Source of the DNA: a virus
Virus record (IMG/VR): IMGVR_UViG_3300047352_000022
Coordinates: 1-31,873 of that record
Length of the DNA stretch: 31,873 nt
Direction: 5' to 3' (one strand)
The notes under the pieces were generated by a model that was given only the letters and a program-made list of their open reading frames with translations, was not told where the DNA came from and made no database searches. The translations under genes were made by a program, and so were the position numbers. Shown one piece after another: positions 1-6,907 of the stretch (within the stretch, counting starts at the first letter, position 1; each line of letters starts with the position of its first letter).

Positions 1-286
1 AAGTATTCTATTAAGCTAACTGCAACTAAACCATCTGACTGTAATTCTAATGCTTCAACACGACAAATTTTGCCTGAAAATCCTAAACCTGTATAAGTTA
101 AATCTACTATATCTCCTACATTTAACTTATACATTTCAGGAGTACCTAAGAATTGCATAGTTGTTTGATTTCTGCTTCTAACAAGAATAGCTTTACCCAT
201 GTTATAAGCTATATATGAATCAGATACATAAGGAAATTCAGCTTTAATTTCTAATATTTCATCATTATCATCTGAATAATATTCAG
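1..286. repeat. Terminal overlap, copy 1 (circular map)
   Basis: Bases 1-286 match 31588-31873 except at position 78 (A here, G at 31665) and position 159 (A here, G at 31746). Both copies lie inside the same gene and read in the same frame. Joining them restores one continuous frame of 1049 codons. The simplest reading is a circular or circularly permuted genome whose contig ends overlap, giving a 31,587-bp unit. A physical terminal repeat inside a tail gene is less likely. Confidence 0.9.
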
Positions 287-1748
287 GACTTGCATCGTGT
301 AAAACTGTTACTGTATCTAATTCATATTTTTTATTAGCGTTAAAGAATTCAACTACTACTTTATTTGCTTTTTTATCTTTATTGCCATAATCAACTGATA
401 TACCTGCATCAGAAATAATATGATCATCACTAATGCTAAAAGTAGAAGTACCTGTATCTTCTATAGATAATTCATATTGACCATTAATATAAAGAAAAAT
501 ACCTCGCATATTTGCAAGCAATTCTTTTGCATTGTCTATAACATTATTATTAGTATCTAAATAACCATTACAATGAAATCTTCTTACTTTTGCTAATGAA
601 GTACCTGTTTGTTCTGCATAGGTTGCTCCTAAAGTACCAGAAAAATAAATTTGTAATTTAACACCCTGACCATAAACATGAGTTCTTTGAACTGCTGTAA
701 TAGGTAATGAATTTATAACAACATTTCCACTAGAATCTTCTAAGGTAAATAATTCACCTACCTTATTTTGCCACCATCGCAATCCACCACCACTTCCAGC
801 TGCTACAAGAATAAAGTTAGAACCTGAAGTGCCACTCCAAGTAAATGATTTTTCAGTACCACTATAATATGGATTATCTTGTAAAGCATCTGCTGTATAA
901 GCAGCAGAACTAAATGTAGACATATTAAGTTGTAATGCAGTTAAACCTTTACCATATTCATCATTAGATATGTAGTCTAAAAAACATAAGGCTGGATTAT
1001 CTGACCACTCATAAGTAGAAGGAGTACCAAATGTTTGACCTGAATCTCTTGGATCATAAACTTTTTTACCTTTTACTTGAACTGTTAATTGTGGAACACC
1101 TGACCACATACCATGTCTTTCCCATTGATAATGTGCTGCTATATAAGCTATACCATCTAATCTATGATTTGAAGTCCAGTTAGTCATAGAAGCTACTAGC
1201 ATTGGGTCTGCTGTTTGACTTGCTGCACCATGATGACAATTCAAAACATATCTATATTGCCCAGCAGGATTAGTGCCAAAACCACCAGCACCAGCATTTA
1301 TAACTGTTGCACCATTTTGTGAAACTGTATTTAGTGATCCTGCACCTGAAGATATTTTGTCAGAACCAACATAACCGCCTTCAGTAAATCTAGCTGAATC
1401 AGTTATTAAATTTCCATCTAGTTCTATAGTTCTACCAATTATTTCTTCACATTCACCAACAGCTAAAGCATAAACGACATATAAATCTCTTGAATCATTA
1501 TTATGTGTATCCATATAGATAACTTGCGAGCCAACACGTCTTGAGCCATAAATAACAGGAATCTTACCGCCAGCAGACGTTTTATTAGCCATAATAGTCT
1601 GAGCTTGAGCTTGCATATCTTTAAGCTGTCTATAACCTTTAACACCTACTGCTAATGTTGCTAAGCCTAAAGTCCAAGAAAGAACAGAGCTTATAGTTGC
1701 TGCTGTTCCTGCCCCTATTCCTAAAAATGTTAAAAAACCAATTACCAT
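1..1748 (-). CDS. gpJ-like tail tip / host-specificity protein, N-terminal half (runs off the window edge)
   Basis: The frame is open from an ATG at 1748 to base 1 and continues across the circular junction at 31587 to a stop at 30189. The whole protein is 1048 aa, and residues 1-582 are encoded here. Residues 1-39 are hydrophobic and Gly/Ala-rich. Residues 62-73 (KIPVIYGSRRVG) and a region with HGMWSGVPQL and KGKKVYDPR are typical of the lambda gpJ / central tail tip family, which forms the distal tip and contacts the receptor. The ATG follows directly on the TAG of the upstream hub gene, so translation is probably coupled. The C-terminal half, with a fibronectin-like domain and a ten-residue repeat array, is described at 30189-31873. 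Confidence 0.85.
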   Translation of the reverse strand, partial: MVIGFLTFLGIGAGTAATISSVLSWTLGLATLAVGVKGYRQLKDMQAQAQTIMANKTSAGGKIPVIYGSRRVGSQVIYMDTHNNDSRDLYVVYALAVGECEEIIGRTIELDGNLITDSARFTEGGYVGSDKISSGAGSLNTVSQNGATVINAGAGGFGTNPAGQYRYVLNCHHGAASQTADPMLVASMTNWTSNHRLDGIAYIAAHYQWERHGMWSGVPQLTVQVKGKKVYDPRDSGQTFGTPSTYEWSDNPALCFLDYISNDEYGKGLTALQLNMSTFSSAAYTADALQDNPYYSGTEKSFTWSGTSGSNFILVAAGSGGGLRWWQNKVGELFTLEDSSGNVVINSLPITAVQRTHVYGQGVKLQIYFSGTLGATYAEQTGTSLAKVRRFHCNGYLDTNNNVIDNAKELLANMRGIFLYINGQYELSIEDTGTSTFSISDDHIISDAGISVDYGNKDKKANKVVVEFFNANKKYELDTVTVLHDASPEYYSDDNDEILEIKAEFPYVSDSYIAYNMGKAILVRSRNQTTMQFLGTPEMYKLNVGDIVDLTYTGLGFSGKICRVEALELQSDGLVAVSLIEY

Positions 1749-2297
1749 CTATAGACCCCACCTAACATCTTCTTTGACTTGAGTTGCAAATTCCATACCT
1801 CTATCACCTGAACTAAAAGCTTGCTGTGATTCATCAGAAAAGTGTCTGCCTTTTGTTAAACTCCAATTTGACCAATGGCTAGCAACTCTCATATTAATAA
1901 TTGAACTATCAATAGTTTCGACTATGCCTACATTTCTTATTTGTCCTGTAAAAAAGTTAATAGCACCAACAATAGTTTCATTAGCATCAAAATACGCTAA
2001 ATAAATATCAACAATTTTATCTGTAAATTCTCCATCTTCTACAAGACTTCTAATAGTGCTAGTAACATTTGATAATGTAATACCAACTTCATCAACTTGT
2101 AATTGACCAGTTTCAGTAGTTGCATCTACTTGTAAAAAAGAACCACCAGCTTCATAGCTGTTAGAATCATAAGTAACATTAGAATACCAATCAGTTAATC
2201 TAATAGTAGATGATAAATTTAATTCAACTAAAAAAGCTGTTTTAGTTGCTGTTGATGATACTTGAGTTTGTAAACCTGCTGATAAACTTCTAGGCAT
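1749..2297 (-). CDS. DUF2163 / BR0599-type tail hub protein (182 aa)
   Basis: This 182-aa protein has the layout of the DUF2163 / phage BR0599 family, baseplate-hub proteins of siphoviruses and gene transfer agents. An N-terminal beta-rich half carries LTDWYSNVTYDSNSYEAGG, and a middle part ends in FFTGQIRNVG. The C-terminus, DRGMEFATQVKEDVRWG, resembles the family's usual ending. The start overlaps the upstream stop by one base (TAATG), and the TAG stop abuts the ATG of the J-like gene, so it sits between the distal tail protein and the tip protein as expected. Gene transfer agents and lambda also encode an NlpC/P60 peptidase at this place; none is present here. The family call rests on reading motifs and gene order. 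Confidence 0.7.
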   Translation of the reverse strand: MPRSLSAGLQTQVSSTATKTAFLVELNLSSTIRLTDWYSNVTYDSNSYEAGGSFLQVDATTETGQLQVDEVGITLSNVTSTIRSLVEDGEFTDKIVDIYLAYFDANETIVGAINFFTGQIRNVGIVETIDSSIINMRVASHWSNWSLTKGRHFSDESQQAFSSGDRGMEFATQVKEDVRWGL

Positions 2298-2902
2298 TAG
2301 GTTATAACCTCTCTAACATCAAATGAAATACTATAAAAACCACTAGCATCTGTTGAATACATAATTTCATTGTTTTCAAGATAAACAGTAAAACTAGGTT
2401 TATTTACAGTAACAGCTTCATTATCTGCTAGAGATGCTACTAGGTTAGGTGATATAAGAACAGTTAATGCTCCACCGCTATCAGAATCAATATCTGATTG
2501 AACCATATAAACTTTACTATGATTTGCAAACTTAATTAGATCACCTGCTTTCAAAGCACCTGTCTGACTAGCTGAGAAGCCATCTAAAGCAATAGAAGCA
2601 TCTCCTGATGTATGAGCTCCAACTACTTGAATATCTGTTTCTGCTTTGCCTGCACCTAAATTATCTAATGGTGCAACTATAGTAAAGTCCTCAAAAGAAC
2701 CTTTTTGTTTTTGTAAAAATGCAAATACTTCTTGAGCCTTTTCTTGTTGTAAAGGTGGCATTTGCACTGTAAAAGAAAAATATTGACTACCTATTTGTCT
2801 GACTTGTTTTTTACCTGATAAAGTCTGATTCAATAAAGTAGGTCTATTATCTTTAAAATTTAAACTTCTAAAATTAGGAGATGTTGGAAATTGTCCTGAC
2901 AT
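2297..2902 (-). CDS. Distal tail (Dit-like) / minor tail protein (201 aa)
   Basis: A 201-aa, mostly beta protein encoded directly after the tape measure gene, the position of distal tail proteins or lambda gpM in siphoviruses. The N-terminus (FPTSPNFRSLNF, then SQYFSFTVQMPPL) and the C-terminal FYSISFDVREV fit a protein that rings the end of the tail tube. The middle (residues about 60-150) has an alternating acidic and Gly-rich insert that could be a surface domain. It overlaps both neighbours by one base (TAATG). No enzymatic motif is seen. The role is inferred mainly from order and general sequence character. Confidence 0.6.
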   Translation of the reverse strand: MSGQFPTSPNFRSLNFKDNRPTLLNQTLSGKKQVRQIGSQYFSFTVQMPPLQQEKAQEVFAFLQKQKGSFEDFTIVAPLDNLGAGKAETDIQVVGAHTSGDASIALDGFSASQTGALKAGDLIKFANHSKVYMVQSDIDSDSGGALTVLISPNLVASLADNEAVTVNKPSFTVYLENNEIMYSTDASGFYSISFDVREVIT

Positions 2903-4410
2903 TATACGACTCCCATCTTGCCTTGATTATTCATGGCATTGTTTATGATTGATGTTATCAATCCTTTTCTTGATGCTAATAACTGGTCAAATCCAGCAGC
3001 ATCTACTGTTGAGATATTAAAGTTGACTGTAGGTGCAGCTTGAATAGCCTGTCCTTTAGTGTGGTCTATAACAGTTTCTTGCGGATGTATCATAGCTAAA
3101 CGACCACCCTTACCATCTAAACCACCTGCTCTAATGCCATTGCCTGTATAACCACCGCCATCTAGGTTTTGTATGCCATCAACAGCTTTAGCAAGACTGC
3201 CATCAAATATGCTTCCAATCATAGTAATGCCTGATGTAATACCTTCAACCATTTTTTGCACTATAAAAACTTGAATTAACTCATTAATTACTGCTTGAGT
3301 AATAGATGTTGCTAATTGTTTAAAATCGTTAAATTGATCGCTTGTATAATCAAAGAAGTCTGTAAATGCTCTTGTAAGTTGACCATCAATAGTGTTTGCA
3401 AATTGTTTTACTACAGTTATATTTTCTTTAATTGAATTATTTAACTGTTTACTGGTATTAGAAATACCACTTAAATCTTTAGCAGATTCTAAAGCAATTT
3501 TTTTTCTAAGCTCTTCTGCTGTTTGTAATGTTTTAATTTCTTCATTTATGGCTTTAATATTTGCTGTTTGGTCGTCAATATTTTTATTTCTTAAACGACC
3601 TTCATTACCTATTGCAGCATTGTATTCATTTTGTATTTCTTGTAATTTAGTTAACTCATCTTGTAATTCAGGAATAGTTTTAGGAACATCTATTAAACCT
3701 ATTGCATCCATAAACATTAATACTGAATTAGCAGCACTAATAAACATATCTTGTAATGGAGCTAATATTTGTCTTTTAAGAATATTCATAGTGTCATTAA
3801 ATCTTTCTGCTCTTCTTATAGTTTCTTCATCAAGAACACCTGTAGCTGATTCAGCTAATGCTTTCATAGCTTCAGCACCATCTTTACCCATAACAGCAAG
3901 TTTTACACCTGCTCTACCCATAAGATCAGCTAAGATAGCATTTTTCTCAAACTGACTACCAACACCATCAAGAGCTTCAAATAAATCAACAAATACTTCT
4001 TCTGAACTTCTAACAGAACCATCAGTATTTTTAACTTGTACTCCAAGTTTTTCTAATGTCCTTCCAGCTTCAGATGTTCTAAGTTGTGCCTGACCTACCA
4101 TCTTGGTAAAGTTCTGCATACCTTTGTTAAATTCTTCTGTAGTTAAACCTGCTTGTTGTGCAGCAAATTGATATTTTTGTAAAAATTCTGTTTGAACACC
4201 AATAGAATCAGCAACTTTACCAATAGTATCTGCTAAAGCTAATGTCTCTTTACCAAATTCAACAATTTGTCTAACAGCAAAAACACCAGCAAAAGCACCA
4301 GCTAATTTTTTCATAGCTGATTGTGTGCTGTTGATATTTTTATTTACTGAATTAAAACCCTTTTTACTTTTATCTTGAGCTGTAATTCTTAATTTATAAT
4401 CAGTTGCCAT
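2902..4410 (-). CDS. Tail tape measure protein (502 aa)
   Basis: This protein spans the tail lumen and sets tail length. At 502 aa it is short; at the usual ~0.15 nm per residue it predicts a tail of roughly 75 nm. Helical and coiled-coil stretches cover residues ~10-130 and ~250-330, with hydrophobic segments near 36-50 and 365-405. The C-terminal region (GGGYTGNGIRAGGLDGKGG followed by HPQETVIDHTKG) is characteristic of lambda gpH-type tape measures. It lies directly downstream of the G/GT chaperone pair, and its ATG lies inside the end of the frameshifted T reading frame (overlap of 11 nt), the standard arrangement. The stop overlaps the next ATG by one base. Confidence 0.92.
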   Translation of the reverse strand: MATDYKLRITAQDKSKKGFNSVNKNINSTQSAMKKLAGAFAGVFAVRQIVEFGKETLALADTIGKVADSIGVQTEFLQKYQFAAQQAGLTTEEFNKGMQNFTKMVGQAQLRTSEAGRTLEKLGVQVKNTDGSVRSSEEVFVDLFEALDGVGSQFEKNAILADLMGRAGVKLAVMGKDGAEAMKALAESATGVLDEETIRRAERFNDTMNILKRQILAPLQDMFISAANSVLMFMDAIGLIDVPKTIPELQDELTKLQEIQNEYNAAIGNEGRLRNKNIDDQTANIKAINEEIKTLQTAEELRKKIALESAKDLSGISNTSKQLNNSIKENITVVKQFANTIDGQLTRAFTDFFDYTSDQFNDFKQLATSITQAVINELIQVFIVQKMVEGITSGITMIGSIFDGSLAKAVDGIQNLDGGGYTGNGIRAGGLDGKGGRLAMIHPQETVIDHTKGQAIQAAPTVNFNISTVDAAGFDQLLASRKGLITSIINNAMNNQGKMGVV

Positions 4411-4887
4411 TTCTTATCTGCCTATTCTTTTCCTCTAAATATGCTAACCATCCTGTATATTCTGATAAGGTCATTCTTTCTTCTAGTTCCTGAAGTGTGC
4501 AATGTAACATTTCAGCTAGATAGTATTTAGCAAATAAGTCCTTATCTTCTGCTACTTTTTTGCTTGTTGTTCCACACTTGGTGATGACATGATTTCAGTT
4601 GCAACTCTTGCAAGTACATCTTTATCTACACCATTCATAAGTGTATGTTTATCCGATAGATCAAATACTTTTTCACCATCAGAATCTAAGGCTTTATATA
4701 TTAAGCAATAAGCCATCAATGCTACGTCATCATCTTTTGCGTATCGTTGCAATTTAGACATTTCAGCAAGCGTTAATGGCTTTGCATATACTTTAAGAAC
4801 CTCATCTCCATCACTCCACTCAGGTATCTCTATCTCTTTGACATCTAATGAGTCAAAATGAGCTTTTGCCTTATCTATAAGTTTCAT
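4400..4887 (-). CDS. GT tail assembly chaperone made by -1 frameshift (162 aa)
   Basis: The first 111 codons are those of the G-like gene. At A AAA AAG (4561-4555) a slip of -1 avoids the TAG at 4554-4552 and opens 51 further codons ending at TGA 4402-4400. I translated this extension by hand: it starts VAEDKDLFAKYYLAEML and contains MTLSEYTGWLAYLEEKN, which looks like the T domain of lambda-type GT chaperones. The order G, T, tape measure and the slip just before the G stop are conserved among siphoviruses. GT coats the tape measure and recruits tube subunits; it is absent from mature virions. Slippage itself cannot be shown from sequence, but the heptamer, frame and family agree. Confidence 0.88.
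4552..4887 (-). CDS. Tail assembly chaperone, gpG-like short product (111 aa)
   Basis: This is the product made without frameshifting. The 111-aa acidic helical protein (VYAKPLTLAEMSKLQRYAK, then ALMAYCLIYKALDSDGEKVF) has the form of phage tail assembly chaperone families that recognise the tape measure protein. It ends in AKK-stop, where the two Lys codons are part of the slippery heptamer. It lies four bases after the tail tube gene's stop and just upstream of the tape measure gene. By analogy with lambda, G would be the abundant form and GT the minor one. Confidence 0.85.
   Translation of the reverse strand: MKLIDKAKAHFDSLDVKEIEIPEWSDGDEVLKVYAKPLTLAEMSKLQRYAKDDDVALMAYCLIYKALDSDGEKVFDLSDKHTLMNGVDKDVLARVATEIMSSPSVEQQAKK
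4555..4561 (-). promoter_or_regulatory. Programmed -1 ribosomal frameshift site (A AAA AAG)
   Basis: On the minus strand the bases read gcA AAA AAG TAG. In the zero frame the heptamer sits on codon boundaries as X XXY YYZ, and the zero-frame stop follows at once. Only the -1 frame continues open, for 51 codons, into the tape measure start. A run of six A then G is among the most efficient slippery sequences in bacteria. Confidence 0.88.
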
Positions 4888-4891
4888 ATTC

Positions 4892-5281
4892 TTATACTGT
4901 TGTTGATGTTAATGCACCATTACCTTGTACTGAAATGCTAGCTTCAACCAGTCCATCAAATGATGCACTTCTTGAAACACCAGTAACAATAGCTGATCCA
5001 GTATAATAAGTATCACCTGATGCATCTCCTTCAGGATATACATTAAGAGTTACTTCTGAGCCAATAGTTAAAGCACCTTGACCACTAGTATCAGTCTCAT
5101 CCCAAAATACATCTAAACTTCCTGAGAAAGAAGTCAATGATGATTTATACGTTCTAGCAGAATCACCCATTGAAGTATCTTCTAAAGTATCAGCAGATTC
5201 TTCAATAGAATAAGACCTTATTTCAGCTACAGCATTAGAACCGACTTTTACAGTTCCTTCACTTCCTTTATGTGTTGCCAT
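4892..5281 (-). CDS. Major tail tube protein (129 aa)
   Basis: A small all-beta acidic protein at the canonical place, after the tail terminator and before the G/GT chaperones. The N-terminal GSEGTVKVGSNAVAEIRSYS and the central LEDTSMGDSARTYKSSL followed by FSGSLDVFWDETD match the usual signature of siphovirus tube proteins (a beta-sandwich that polymerises as hexameric rings). No extra Ig-like C-terminal domain is present; it ends in VQGNGALTSTTV. At 129 aa it is at the lower end for the family. Its start overlaps the end of the 55-aa ORF at 5268-5435. Confidence 0.85.
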   Translation of the reverse strand: MATHKGSEGTVKVGSNAVAEIRSYSIEESADTLEDTSMGDSARTYKSSLTSFSGSLDVFWDETDTSGQGALTIGSEVTLNVYPEGDASGDTYYTGSAIVTGVSRSASFDGLVEASISVQGNGALTSTTV

Positions 5282-5435
5282 TTTCTACCTCGTCTTTCGA
5301 CTTTTTCTTAGAAGAAGATTTAATTTTATCTTGCGAATGGACTGCTTCCTCTTTCCAACCCATATTCAATAAAGACTCAACCTTAGAAGGATGAGCTTCT
5401 ATAGAAACTTTGCCATCAGGACTAATCATTTTCAT
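5268..5435 (-). CDS. Small conserved-type protein, 55 aa, unknown
   Basis: An ATG at 5435 opens a 55-codon frame ending in TAA 5270-5268, overlapping the tube gene start by 14 nt. The product starts MKMISPDGKVSIEAHPSKVE, continues LLNMGWKEEA and ends in a Lys/Ser-rich tail. The first 30 residues resemble short beta motifs found in small phage head and tail proteins. The layout (short folded part plus basic tail) recalls the neighbour at 6643-6858. It fills an otherwise empty 163-bp gap in the structural operon. Function unknown. Confidence 0.65.
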   Translation of the reverse strand: MKMISPDGKVSIEAHPSKVESLLNMGWKEEAVHSQDKIKSSSKKKSKDEVENGNT

Positions 5436-5444
5436 AATTGTCTC

Positions 5445-5885
5445 CTATACTGCTACGTCAGGATTAGTTTCCTGAACATAGTAATTTGCTAAGAAGGTTA
5501 AACTCACATATCCAAGTGGTTTTTCACCTTCACCATTAAACTCTATTTCTGTTGATTCTAAATAGCAGTCTTTAGCTAATCCATCTAAAGTTCTATCTGC
5601 TGCTATTGCTTCTTCAACTTCTTTTGATATTGTATCAATAGTATCGTCAAAGTCACTAGTAGCTTTTGCATATCCTTCTACTACTACTGACAATTCTCTA
5701 CTCATAACACGATCAGTACCTATCACTATAGGCTCAGATGTTTCTGACTTAGTGTAGATAACTAATGCTGGTACTGTTTCTAATGGATAAACCCTTGACT
5801 CATAGACTCTTGATCCAGTTGTAGCTAGACCAGTTAAAGTAGTACCAAACTTTTCTCTAATTTGTTGTCTTATATGATTTGCCAT
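5445..5885 (-). CDS. Tail terminator / completion protein, gpU-like (146 aa)
   Basis: An alpha/beta protein with an N-terminal helix (HIRQQIREKFGTTLTGL), then VPALVIYTKSE and a central SRELSVVVEGYAKA strand pair. The helix DTISKEVEEAIAAD and the final beta part PLGYVSLTFLANYYV follow. This pattern is that of the minor tail U / tail terminator family, a hexameric ring that caps the tube and joins the head. It lies between the head-tail joining genes and the tube gene, as in lambda (Z-U-V order). The start overlaps the previous stop by one base. Assignment is from pattern and order. Confidence 0.75.
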   Translation of the reverse strand: MANHIRQQIREKFGTTLTGLATTGSRVYESRVYPLETVPALVIYTKSETSEPIVIGTDRVMSRELSVVVEGYAKATSDFDDTIDTISKEVEEAIAADRTLDGLAKDCYLESTEIEFNGEGEKPLGYVSLTFLANYYVQETNPDVAV

Positions 5886-6235
5886 TATATTTCCTCTAAC
5901 ATTAATGCACTAAAACCTGTTCTATCTGCTTGTATATTAACAACAGTATAGCTTTGTGCTGCTTTGAGTATATTACCATTTGTATCTTTAATTGCAGACA
6001 CATCTAATCTATTGCCAAATGCAATATTAGGAACATCTATAGTTCTGCAATAGGCTATTGGTTTTAATGCTTCTACACCAATGCCTTCTTCTTGTTCTAC
6101 ATATTCATTATTTAAAATAATATTAATAGTTGTAGAAGTACCTGAATTTGTATAAACAGCAGATACTCCATGACCAAAATTAATATCTAAATATCCAGCC
6201 ATATCTAATTCAGTTTCTAATCTAAATTGAGACAT
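5885..6235 (-). CDS. Head-tail joining protein, gpFII-like, copy 2 (116 aa)
   Basis: A small beta protein whose C-terminal two thirds (PIAYCRTIDVPNIAFGNRLD, then YTVVNIQADRTG and LMLEE) has the same run of strands as lambda gpFII-type head-tail joining proteins. These sit under the portal ring and offer the tail attachment surface. It is clearly related to the product of the upstream gene (6235-6639): both contain GHGV near the N-terminus, an II-NNEY/DQEY strand, a DVP motif, a DTNGNILK/DQGNVLK loop and a terminal L-LEE. The two genes overlap by one base. Copy 2 lacks the roughly 20-residue insert of copy 1. Confidence 0.7.
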   Translation of the reverse strand: MSQFRLETELDMAGYLDINFGHGVSAVYTNSGTSTTINIILNNEYVEQEEGIGVEALKPIAYCRTIDVPNIAFGNRLDVSAIKDTNGNILKAAQSYTVVNIQADRTGFSALMLEEI

Positions 6236-6639
6236 TATTGTTCCTCTAAAACTAATGAAACTAATCCTGTATTATCAGGTTCTACTGTTTTTACTAGAAA
6301 TGTAGTTTCAGGTTTAAGGACATTACCTTGATCAGTTGTTATTGCATCAACAACTAATTTATCTTCTTGAGATATATAAGGTACATCAGATGATTTTATT
6401 ATTGCTCTTGGCTGATAACCAGCAACAGGAACAGTACCACCTTCAATATTGAAATATTCTTGGTCTATTATGATATTAACACTATAGGCATCTCCTGAAT
6501 CAATATCAAACCAAGTATCAATGAATCCTTGTCTTGAATCCCATAGTGAAGATTGGACTTCAAAGAAAGTGGCAGTAACACCATGACCTGTTGTTGTATC
6601 AACATAGGCGTTAAAATCTAATGCACTCTCTAAAGGCAT
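6235..6639 (-). CDS. Head-tail joining protein, gpFII-like, copy 1 (134 aa)
   Basis: The paralogue of the next gene. Shared landmarks are FNAYVDTTTGHGVTATFF near the start, a VNIIIDQEYF strand, SSDVPYISQEDKLVVDAI, QGNVLKPETTFLVKTV and the terminal SLVLEEQ. An insert around residues 28-50 (WDSRQGFIDTWFDIDSG) is absent from the other copy. The family is the phage head-tail joining group (lambda gpFII-like). Two adjacent copies suggest either stacked connector rings or one connector and one tail-side adaptor. The call rests on family resemblance and on the position between capsid and tail terminator. Confidence 0.68.
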   Translation of the reverse strand: MPLESALDFNAYVDTTTGHGVTATFFEVQSSLWDSRQGFIDTWFDIDSGDAYSVNIIIDQEYFNIEGGTVPVAGYQPRAIIKSSDVPYISQEDKLVVDAITTDQGNVLKPETTFLVKTVEPDNTGLVSLVLEEQ

Positions 6640-6642
6640 GAT

Positions 6643-6858
6643 TTATTTTTTAGCTCTTGTTTTTGGAGCTTTTGTTTTTGAAGTTTTTAGACCTACGCTT
6701 CTATCTTGTTTTTCAGCTTTAGGCTTACCTACATGAACTTCAGCTTTACCATATCCACATAAAGCATGACCTTCGTGTTCAGGTAATTCAACTATATCGC
6801 CAGCATGAACTTTAGAACCACCAGCCATTGTATCTATTAATATTTTATATTTTTTCAT
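6643..6858 (-). CDS. Small basic protein (71 aa), unknown
   Basis: A frame beginning MKKYKILIDTMAGGSKVHAG, followed by VELPEHEGHALCGYGKAEV, a small beta domain like those encoded by short genes beside capsid genes in many phages. It ends in a Lys/Arg-rich tail (TKAPKTRAKK). An in-frame ATG at 6900 would add 14 residues, but the message would then start on a strong hairpin (6867-6886), and the extra residues do not look like part of the fold, so I prefer 6858. Neither start has a clear Shine-Dalgarno sequence. The basic tail could contact DNA, RNA or acidic capsid surfaces. Function unknown. Confidence 0.6.
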   Translation of the reverse strand: MKKYKILIDTMAGGSKVHAGDIVELPEHEGHALCGYGKAEVHVGKPKAEKQDRSVGLKTSKTKAPKTRAKK

Positions 6859-6866
6859 TTCTAAGT

Positions 6867-6886
6867 TGGGGGTATTGCTACCCCCA
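6867..6886 (-). terminator. GC-rich hairpin with GCAA tetraloop behind the capsid gene
   Basis: On the minus strand a perfect 8-bp stem (TGGGGGTA with TACCCCCA) closes on a GCAA loop, a GNRA tetraloop. It starts 22 nt after the capsid stop. It is one of the most GC-rich spots in an AT-rich genome. There is no T-run behind it (ACTTAG follows), so it is not a standard intrinsic terminator. It may stabilise the 3' end of the capsid message or pause polymerase. Confidence 0.6.
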
Positions 6887-6907
6887 TTCCATTTAAGCAT
6901 CAGTTAA

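Noticed and set aside
1-286. True direct terminal repeat of a linear genome
   Set aside because: The repeat lies inside one coding frame that becomes continuous on circular joining, and the two copies differ by silent changes; an assembly overlap is simpler. Read data could still change this.
1463-1645. 60-aa minus-strand frame
   Set aside because: Alternative frame inside the N-terminal half of the J-like gene, which I translated through without a stop.
3392-3955. 187-aa open frame on the plus strand
   Set aside because: It is the antisense shadow of the tape measure gene; it has no ribosome site, has a hydrophobic, low-complexity sequence and lies fully inside a well-supported gene.
4411-4551. 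Gap between chaperone and tape measure as noncoding or as a sequencing frameshift
   Set aside because: The -1 frame fills it exactly, the slip site is canonical, and the arrangement is conserved in siphoviruses.
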